A stretch of DNA of 6,241 nucleotides, from NCBI GenBank assembly GCA_036561005.1, contig DATBQE010000015.1, positions 1 to 6,241 of the forward strand. The letters are read 5' to 3'. Shown here piece by piece: positions 1-4,570 of the stretch. Position 1 is the first letter of the stretch; every line of letters starts with the position of its first letter. The DNA is from PKWO01 sp036561005 (GTDB lineage: Bacteria > Pseudomonadota > Gammaproteobacteria > Burkholderiales > Burkholderiaceae_D). Made by a program: the position numbers and the translations under genes. The notes beneath the pieces were generated by a model. That model saw only the letters and a list, made by a program, of their open reading frames with translations. It made no database searches and was not told the origin of the DNA.

Positions 1-12
1 GCTGCAATGGAT

Positions 13-100
13 GGAGAAAAGTCCCACTTCGCCCCCGTTTTTCCGGCTGTAGCTACGGCTACAGTCCTCAAAAGCGAGGCCAAATTGGGCCCTTTTCCCA
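13..100. repeat. Imperfect ~88-bp palindrome with UACG-loop hairpin core
   Basis: The core is a perfect 7-bp inverted repeat, ctgtagc (47-53) and gctacag (58-64), around the loop tacg. Read as plus-strand RNA this is a C(UACG)G tetraloop, a very stable type. The flanks are also roughly complementary: gaaaag at 16-21 pairs with cttttc at 92-97, ccca at 23-26 with tggg at 86-89, and cgtttt at 36-41 with aaaagcg at 70-76, with small bulges. There is no T-run on either side, so it does not look like an ordinary intrinsic terminator, though it lies downstream of the solute-binding protein gene. It could be a dispersed palindromic (REP- or MITE-like) element. Only one copy is present in the window, so its repeated nature is unproven. 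Plus frame 1 is open through this stretch to a stop at 169-171, but I see no protein family in it. Confidence 0.45.
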
Positions 101-234
101 CCCATTTCGCTTCGACTCGTTCTGCCGCGCAGACTCCTAGCGATTTGGACGAACGAACCGCGATGATGTAGACCTCTTTTGCGCAGTCCGGCGCCGGCTG
201 TCATGCCGCAGAACCCGAAACATTCGGCGCTTCC

Positions 235-987
235 CTAGGGTGGCGTTTTCATTGCTGTAACGGCATCATTGAATACCTTGGCCGCATTGATCTTCTTCAA
301 GCCGAGATCGAAGGTGCGTTGCAGGATTTGGCCCTGCGGCGTTCTCTTGAAGAACACGTGAATATCGGTGTTGCTCAATAGCTTTTTATTGAATTCCAGT
401 TTGCCGCCCTGAGCCGCGAAGGCGGGGTCGGATACGCTCAGATACTCAAATACGTGCCGGTCTATGACTGCCGCATCGACGCGCGCCATCAATAGTTTCG
501 TCAGGTTGCTTTCATCGCTCGGTGCGACGTCGCCATGTACATGATCGGCAGCGATTGCAGCGTCCAGGTCTTCGGTATTGACGTAGCCATTGACCACGCC
601 GATCCTCAAGCCGCCCAGATCGCCGATATCGTGCCAATTGATCGGCTTGGCTGTCCGTTCGGCAAAACCCAGCGGACTTGATCCTATTGGAAGCGAGGCA
701 TAAGATTTGCGCATGCGTTCGGCATCCGGGTAACCGGGGAAATAACCGTCAAAATTCTTGTCCGTGGTGCCCTGTTTGATGGCCCGCGCCCAAGGGAAAA
801 AATCGACAACGACCGATATGCCCATCGCCGCAAATGCGGCGCGCACAACGGCAGTTGCCGCCCCCTGCTGCACCAGCGCGGCGCCGGAATAGGGCGGCCA
901 TTCAGTGCTGGCGAGGCGCACCGTTTGTGCTCCGCAACGGCAGCACAGCAACAGGAAAGTGAGAGCAAGAAACCAGCTTCGCGACAT
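235..987 (-). CDS. Periplasmic solute-binding protein, family 3 type (orphan)
   Basis: This 250-residue exported protein resembles extracellular solute-binding proteins of family 3 (SBP_bac_3), which capture amino acids or other small ligands for ABC transporters. Residues 1-20 form a signal peptide (MSRS, a leucine-rich core, then CGA before QTV). A typical first strand follows (RLASTEWPPYSG, 24-35). Further on are DGYFPGYPDAERMRKSY, a hinge-like LGGLRIGVVNGY segment, and a DESNLTKLLMARVDAAVID region typical of lobe 2. The length is normal for the family. The ATG at 987 has GGAG five bases upstream. No permease or ATPase gene adjoins it, so it may be a stand-alone sensor-type or orphan binding protein; the ligand cannot be read from the sequence. 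The Cys pair in the signal region lacks a Gly/Ala/Ser before Cys, so a lipoprotein is unlikely. Confidence 0.85.
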   Translation of the reverse strand: MSRSWFLALTFLLLCCRCGAQTVRLASTEWPPYSGAALVQQGAATAVVRAAFAAMGISVVVDFFPWARAIKQGTTDKNFDGYFPGYPDAERMRKSYASLPIGSSPLGFAERTAKPINWHDIGDLGGLRIGVVNGYVNTEDLDAAIAADHVHGDVAPSDESNLTKLLMARVDAAVIDRHVFEYLSVSDPAFAAQGGKLEFNKKLLSNTDIHVFFKRTPQGQILQRTFDLGLKKINAAKVFNDAVTAMKTPP

Positions 988-1143
988 TCAGGCTCCGTGC
1001 AGGGGCGCTTCTATTGAGATGAAGCGGTCATGGTAGCACCAGATGCAGGGCTTGAGTCCGATGCTGATCAACCTGCGGATTTTCAGGGATGGGGTGTGGC
1101 AGATTTAACGCTGCCGAGGGGGCGGGAGAATGGATGCATCGGG

Positions 1144-1165
1144 GGAATTCAATGTCATGCTGACC
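1144..1165 (+). repeat. 22-bp direct repeat, left copy
   Basis: The sequence ggaattcaatgt, then c, then atgctga and cc, matches 4154-4175 at 20 of 22 positions in the same orientation. Similarity stops sharply on both sides. On the minus strand it reads as a GGTCAGCAT-type motif followed by a GAATTC site. It resembles the short transposase-binding repeats at the ends of insertion sequences (IS21-like ends come to mind, from memory only). The two copies bracket the cytochrome operon. Confidence 0.7.
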
Positions 1166-1194
1166 CCATTCGTCCGCCATCCGTCCGGATATTC

Positions 1195-1302
1195 CCGGAT
1201 TTTCGAGGAAAAGGGTATCGCCCCGTCGCGCCGGATCTGCTCGCGAATATGCTCATGGCTGAAGGCGTGACAGGCGTGACAGGCGTGACAGGCGTCGGCG
1301 AT
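1195..1302 (-). pseudogene. Possible scrap of an IS5/IS4-type transposase
   Basis: Read on the minus strand, this frame gives IADA, a repeat-expanded CHACHACHA, then FSHEHIREQIRRDGAIPFS. DDE transposases of the IS4/IS5 type often have an (A/G)D-x-x-Y-D-(S/A)-x-x-(I/L)-R-x-x-(I/L) stretch followed by G-(I/A)-x-P-x-I-P. The match is to the spacing and the HIREQIRRDGAIP part only. The tyrosine and the second acidic residue are absent, and nothing else of the enzyme is recognisable. It would be a degraded fragment interrupted by the 9-bp repeat expansion. Chance similarity is a real alternative. Confidence 0.25.
1263..1295. repeat. 9-bp tandem repeat (aggcgtgac), 3 full copies plus 6 bases
   Basis: The unit aggcgtgac occurs perfectly at 1263-1271, 1272-1280 and 1281-1289, followed by a partial aggcgt at 1290-1295. 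A 9-bp unit keeps the reading frame, so it yields Val-Thr-Gly repeats on the plus strand and Cys-His-Ala on the minus strand. No gene is confidently assigned here. It looks like a small slipped-strand (VNTR-type) tract. Confidence 0.85.
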
Positions 1303-1427
1303 ATATTGCCCTCGATGCTTGCCACGGTTCAGCCAACGGCTTTGGTTACGCGATGCGAGCGATCTGCTATAGCAATCTGTTGAAATACGCTTTCGCGGTC
1401 CCCAGGACGGGCGTCTTGTCAGGGATG

Positions 1428-1463
1428 TTCATGTGCCATGGCCAACTGGCAATGGCACGTGAA
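1428..1463 (+). other. Long stem-loop downstream of the cytochrome operon
   Basis: Arms 1428-1443 and 1448-1463 pair over 16 positions as plus-strand RNA with one G-U pair (1432/1459) and one G-A mismatch (1440/1451). The core is gtgccat (1433-1439) with atggcac (1452-1458). On the minus strand two positions mismatch, so the plus-strand fold is better. No T-run follows on either strand. It may protect or process the 3' end of the operon mRNA, or be a protein-binding palindrome. Confidence 0.5.
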
Positions 1464-1475
1464 TGTATTCCCGAG

Positions 1476-1493
1476 CGCGCAGAAGCCTGCGCG
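1476..1493 (-). terminator. GC-rich hairpin after the operon (weak terminator candidate)
   Basis: Seven bases past the stop codon of the 121-residue gene, the minus strand has a perfect 7-bp stem CGCGCAG/CTGCGCG with the loop GCTT. The position suits a transcription end. The bases after it are not T-rich, so it is not a classical Rho-independent terminator. It may work with the larger hairpin at 1428-1463. Confidence 0.35.
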
Positions 1494-1500
1494 GTGACCC

Positions 1501-1866
1501 TTAGTTTGGGCAGTTTCTGTTAATCCAGTCGCTGAGGGCAGCGATGACATCTGTCTGCGTAGGCGCCTCTGCATTGTATGGCGGCGATGGTTGTGGCATC
1601 TGGCCGATGCTTCCGGTATTCGGATCAAACGGGGAGCCGGGGGTGCCCGACAGCGCCTGAATAATATTGGAATTCGCAGCGTCCCCGATTTCAAGAATCT
1701 TGTAGGAAGGGCTCACGCCGGGAACGTCTCCGGTAGTGAATTCTTCATAGCTAAGGTTATTCCAGAACACCATATGCGGCGCCAGGCCGGGCGTCACGCC
1801 GCTGGCTTGGACAAAGTTGTTCAATAGTGTCTGGAGGTCTGCATAATTGTTGATTTGCGTAGTCAT
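1501..1866 (-). CDS. Small heme-less cytochrome-like protein, unnamed family
   Basis: This 121-residue protein has no signal peptide, no membrane segment and no CxxCH heme site. Its C-terminal half (about 55-121) reads YKILEIGDAANSNIIQAL, then an acidic/proline loop, then GQMP, and ends TDVIAALSDWINRNCPN. That order (GD..NS.I..AL, MP, then D.I..L.DWI...CP) is like the C-terminal half of many c-type cytochrome domains in which the MP methionine ligates heme. Here the heme-attachment half is replaced by an N-terminal segment with FWNNLSYEEFTTGDVPGV (34-51). The ATG has AAGGA five bases upstream. It is the second gene of an operon, 46 bp after the cytochrome gene. I infer that it works with that protein, but without a visible export signal its location is puzzling. 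The function is unknown; the cytochrome-like reading is a pattern judgement from memory. Confidence 0.75.
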   Translation of the reverse strand: MTTQINNYADLQTLLNNFVQASGVTPGLAPHMVFWNNLSYEEFTTGDVPGVSPSYKILEIGDAANSNIIQALSGTPGSPFDPNTGSIGQMPQPSPPYNAEAPTQTDVIAALSDWINRNCPN

Positions 1867-1912
1867 GTTGGTCCTTGTAGTTGGTGGATTATCGTGCCCG
1901 ACGTGGCGCTTG

Positions 1913-3499
1913 TTACTGCTTCAATGGAAAACCGGTCGGGTTTTGATTGACAACCGGCCCTGAGGGATAAGGCGTGACCGGCTCAGGAACAAAACTCGCA
2001 TTGCCGGTCGCCGCAATCACGCTGAAATCGCCGCCCGGGAATTGGCCCTGCGAGCCATGGCAACCCAGACAACCTCCGGCAGTGTGACCGGCATATTTTT
2101 TTGTTTGCGCATTCAGGGTGAACACGTGCGCGGTATCGGGGTTGGGGACATTGGTGTTTGGACCGGACAAGCCACCCTGGAAAAATTGTAGCGTGTCGTT
2201 GGTCTCGGTAGCAAAGTTCGAAAGGAAGAACTGCTGGGCTGGAACGGTGCTGGTGGGATTGTCAGCGACAATAGCCTGAACGCCGATCAACTGATAGTTG
2301 GCCCACACCACGTCATTGCCATAAGCCGCACGCAACGCTGCCTGGATTTGATTATTGAAGGCCACGATGTCTTGCGGCACCGGAAATTGCCTTTGGGCTG
2401 CGATGATGCCGGGATCCGGCAAAGCGCGCGGGAGTGAAGGAGACGTGTCGGTTTGCGGGTTGGCATTGGTGAAGCGGAAACCGTTTTTTTCGTTGCTCAC
2501 GTGCTCGAAGGTGGCAAAGGTGAAAGTCGGAACGTTTGGCGTCTTCTGAATGATGTGCAGCGCGACCAGAACCAGGATGTCATTATTGGCGACCAGGTTC
2601 GAGGTTCCCGCCTGCTTGGTGTAATAGAGTCCCGTCGTCCAATGAAAATCCTTGAGATTGTCTGTGTCGGGGTTGAAATGCCGCCAGGTTGCCTTGATCT
2701 CGATCGACCCGGCCGGCAGTTCGAAGGCCGTGCCGGTGACTGGCAAATTGTTGATCTTGTTCATTGCCTGAACGCGCGCTTTTCGTCGCGGTGCCGGGTT
2801 GTTGAATTGATTCTCTTTCACGTAGTTGTAGATCACCGAATTTCCCTTGGCTTCATACATGATGGCCGAGTTGATCGCAGCTTGTTGAATCAAGGCTTGC
2901 TGCGCCTGCGTTGGATTCGGATACTTCGCTCTCAGGCTATCGACCTTCTCGGCCAGGGGCGTGAAATACATGAAGGCAATGTTGATTTCACTCGCTTCGT
3001 CCAGATTCGCGAATAAATTGAGTTTGGTGCCGGGTGTCGCACCCGTGATGGTCGTGGCGCCATACTGATAGTTCGGCATCGCGTTGGCGTCAGGCAGGGT
3101 ATACAGCATGTTGGGGTTGGTATAGTTGGGATACAACTCGTCGCGATGGTAGTAGGTTTCCCACACGACTGTGCCGTCTGCCCCGGTCGACCCTGGTGCC
3201 GCGCCTGGATCAGCCTTGCCTCTTACATAGGGCGACGTTCCCGCTATCTGGCTGGCATTTGGCGCTGCCGGCCATGTCAGCGCAATAAATTCCTTCCACG
3301 CGAAATCCGCCGCAGACAGCGGATTGGCCGGATTGGGAATTTCGGTCGGCACCTTGTAACTGAAGGGGGCCGCTGCTTTGCCATTTATTTTCTCGTCCGC
3401 AGCCATCGCCGCGGAGGCGCAAAGCAAGCCGATACAGCAGCCTGCCTTCGCCGTCTTCAGCGCAGTTTTTCCGCTGCGCGCTATTATGCTATTTTTCAT
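1913..3499 (-). CDS. Secreted mono-heme c-type cytochrome-like protein, unnamed family
   Basis: This is a 528-residue exported protein. Residues 1-33 are a signal peptide (basic start, core GCCIGLLCASAAMA, cleavage before ADE). A large body of unknown fold follows, with recognisable blocks: WKEFIALTWP (68-77), VVWETYYHRDELYP (111-124), GSIEIKATWR (264-273), LVALHIIQKT (311-320) and FTFATFEHVSN (326-336). A single heme site CLGCH lies near the C-terminus (477-481) and is followed by a short Gly-rich tail, so heme c is expected there; the distal ligand is not obvious. I chose the ATG at 3499 because AGGGA sits five bases before it and the signal peptide then begins at the methionine. An in-frame GTG at 3538 would add 13 polar residues and lacks a ribosome site. 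It is the first gene of a two-gene operon. Periplasmic electron transfer is inferred; the substrate and partner are unknown. Confidence 0.83.
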   Translation of the reverse strand: MKNSIIARSGKTALKTAKAGCCIGLLCASAAMAADEKINGKAAAPFSYKVPTEIPNPANPLSAADFAWKEFIALTWPAAPNASQIAGTSPYVRGKADPGAAPGSTGADGTVVWETYYHRDELYPNYTNPNMLYTLPDANAMPNYQYGATTITGATPGTKLNLFANLDEASEINIAFMYFTPLAEKVDSLRAKYPNPTQAQQALIQQAAINSAIMYEAKGNSVIYNYVKENQFNNPAPRRKARVQAMNKINNLPVTGTAFELPAGSIEIKATWRHFNPDTDNLKDFHWTTGLYYTKQAGTSNLVANNDILVLVALHIIQKTPNVPTFTFATFEHVSNEKNGFRFTNANPQTDTSPSLPRALPDPGIIAAQRQFPVPQDIVAFNNQIQAALRAAYGNDVVWANYQLIGVQAIVADNPTSTVPAQQFFLSNFATETNDTLQFFQGGLSGPNTNVPNPDTAHVFTLNAQTKKYAGHTAGGCLGCHGSQGQFPGGDFSVIAATGNASFVPEPVTPYPSGPVVNQNPTGFPLKQ

Positions 3500-3504
3500 G
3501 TTGT

Positions 3505-3514
3505 TCCCTGCCTT
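3505..3514 (-). promoter_or_regulatory. Ribosome binding site deciding the start at 3499
   Basis: On the minus strand this reads AAGGCAGGGA, placed five bases before the ATG at 3499-3497. The alternative GTG at 3538 has no comparable site, and starting at the ATG gives a clean signal peptide. Confidence 0.75.
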
Positions 3515-3642
3515 TCTATTGACGTCTGTCTTCGCCACCCACTATGTTTCATGCGTCGGATAAGCGAGCCCTTTTGCGACCGAGATGCTTCGTTGCCGGC
3601 GGCACCGACGGTGTCGCACCATGTCTTTATCTGTTCACGCAC

Positions 3643-3656
3643 ATTCACTGGTGAAT
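3643..3656. promoter_or_regulatory. Palindrome ATTCAC-TG-GTGAAT, possible operator
   Basis: Two perfect 6-bp inverted arms are separated by two bases, about 145 bp upstream of the cytochrome operon start. Size and symmetry fit a dimeric regulator site, but no matching promoter is evident and the regulator is unknown. Confidence 0.3.
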
Positions 3657-3815
3657 CCAACAGGTGTCTGGAAAAGCAAATCGCGATTCCTGCTGGGCGC
3701 TTGCCAATGTTGCGGCAAACCTTCACACCGGCAGGACTTTCGGTTCAGTTCAATTTATTTTCGTGGAAAACAACCCGCTTGAAGCATGATTCCTCAAGTG
3801 CTCGCTATATACATG

Positions 3816-3831
3816 CTGTCAACATTAACAG
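3816..3831. promoter_or_regulatory. Quasi-palindrome CTGTCAACATTAACAG, possible operator
   Basis: Six of eight symmetric positions pair (CTGT/ACAG outer arms), in an AT-rich stretch with TATATA next to it at 3806-3811. It lies about 320 bp upstream of the cytochrome operon start. It could be an operator or part of a promoter, but the link to any gene is weak. Confidence 0.25.
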
Positions 3832-4002
3832 GGTGTGAAACCTATCAAATTGCGGAAGAGTAACGACGGAACATTGGAGCCGACCGGAAATTGAATCAGG
3901 GCGCCGAAACTCGATGATTCGGCCGAGAGCTCAACATAAGCGGTCGCAGTCAAGCTGCCTGGAACGCACGGCAAACCTGCTCTGCCTTGCGCGGCCCGCC
4001 CG

Positions 4003-4027
4003 CTCTCTCCCGCAAGGCGGCAGAGAG
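4003..4027 (+). other. Hairpin on the plus strand, followed by T5
   Basis: The arms CTCTCT (4003-4008) and AGAGAG (4022-4027) enclose CCGC-AAG-GCGG (4010-4020) across a single C/C mismatch. A run of five T lies at 4037-4041, nine bases after the stem, too far for a standard terminator unless an alternative stem uses gctc (4002-4005) with gagc (4033-4036). No plus-strand gene precedes it, so it may be the end of an unrecognised small transcript or just structured DNA. Confidence 0.35.
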
Positions 4028-4153
4028 GAGCCGAGCTTTTTGCACGCACTTGAGGGAACGATCAGCGCGGCCCCGTGCGGGAACGACGGTGCGCCAAACA
4101 GCATGCGCGGGTAGTTTCGCAGTTTGGAACAATGCGGATTGACGTAATAATAC

Positions 4154-4175
4154 GGAATTCAATGTGATGCTGAAC
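4154..4175 (+). repeat. 22-bp direct repeat, right copy
   Basis: The sequence ggaattcaatgt, then g, then atgctga and ac, matches 1144-1165 at 20 of 22 positions in the same orientation. The repeats are about 3.0 kb apart and bracket the two-gene cytochrome operon. An insertion-sequence end remnant is the likeliest explanation. Confidence 0.7.
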
Positions 4176-4530
4176 TCTTTACCTCAATTAATACATCCGA
4201 CCATGCTCCAATACTGACCCAGAAAAATCAGGCAACTTATCATCGCAGTCATGGCAATGCTTTTGCATTCAGAGCGAATGCCGATGAGCCACTTGCCGGC
4301 GCAAGCGGCGATGCAAAGACTACCATCGCAAAGCTGTTGAACACATTTCTGTCGCCGGGCGAGTACAGGAAAGTCCAATCGCATGAACGATCCTGGACCG
4401 ATGATTTGATCTATACCCATTTCACGGGGCAGGTAGGGATTGCGCGCCGTATTCAACGTGGCGATGAGCGACAATTCGCTCGCCGAGCATATCCGGAGGA
4501 CGTCTGCTTCACCAATCACATGCCGAGCTT

Positions 4531-4563
4531 GAAACAAGTGGCCCCGCTGCAAAGCGAGGCCAC
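4531..4563 (-). terminator. Intrinsic terminator of the DHOR gene
   Basis: On the minus strand GTGGCCTCGCT (4563-4553) pairs with AGCGGGGCCAC (4548-4538) over 11 positions with one G-U pair, around the loop TTGC. It is followed by TTGTTTC (4537-4531). It begins seven bases after the stop codon of the di-heme oxidoreductase gene. Strong stem, short loop and T-rich tail make a good Rho-independent terminator, so the cytochrome operon downstream is probably transcribed separately. Confidence 0.75.
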
Positions 4564-4570
4564 CACCCCA

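Larger units (their letters stand above)
988..1500. other. 513-bp intergenic region with mobile-element debris
   Basis: I find no convincing intact gene here. The stretch holds the upstream region of the solute-binding protein gene (no good -35/-10 pair seen), one copy of a 22-bp repeat also found at 4154-4175, a 9-bp tandem repeat, a possible transposase scrap on the minus strand, and two hairpins just past the end of the 121-residue gene. The plus-strand open frame at 1030-1383 has a low-complexity VTGVTGVTG run that comes directly from the tandem repeat. It shows no family resemblance, and I read it as chance. Confidence 0.6.
3515..4530. other. About 1 kb without a convincing gene, upstream of the cytochrome operon
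   Basis: Several overlapping open frames of about 60 to 120 codons exist on both strands between 3515 and 4530. None has a good ribosome site with a recognisable domain, and they overlap one another. The stretch holds the long 5' region of the cytochrome operon, two near-perfect palindromes (3643-3656 and 3816-3831), a plus-strand hairpin (4003-4027), and the right copy of the 22-bp repeat (4154-4175). On the minus strand TTGACA occurs at 3823-3818 and TATATA at 3811-3806, but their spacing does not make a sigma-70 promoter. I see no tRNA or CRISPR here. Confidence 0.55.

Noticed and set aside
1..171. Plus-strand frame 1, open from the window edge to 171
   Set aside because: Short, covers the palindrome, and shows no recognisable domain; cannot be told from chance.
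215..227. CCGAA-TGT-TTCGG hairpin (minus strand) just after the solute-binding protein stop
   Set aside because: Only a 5-bp stem and no T-run after it; too weak to call a terminator.
925..987. Lipoprotein signal (LLLCC) in the solute-binding protein
   Set aside because: The residue before Cys is Leu rather than Gly, Ala or Ser, and a standard cleavage site after CGA fits better.
1030..1383. 117-codon plus-strand open frame
   Set aside because: No ribosome site or domain; its VTGVTGVTG run is just the 9-bp tandem repeat, and the sequence looks like mobile-element debris.
2484..2490. Run of seven T (A7 on the coding strand) in the cytochrome gene, a possible slippage site
   Set aside because: The frame is intact through it (Asn-Glu-Lys-Asn-Gly), and a single 7-base run is common; nothing suggests programmed frameshifting or phase variation.
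3146..3838. 230-codon plus-strand open frame
   Set aside because: Mostly antisense to the cytochrome gene, which has a signal peptide, heme site and ribosome site. The Cys/Arg-rich translation is typical of a shadow frame.
4184..4552. 122-codon minus-strand frame after the DHOR gene
   Set aside because: Begins with TTG inside the terminator hairpin, lacks a ribosome site, and matches no family I know.
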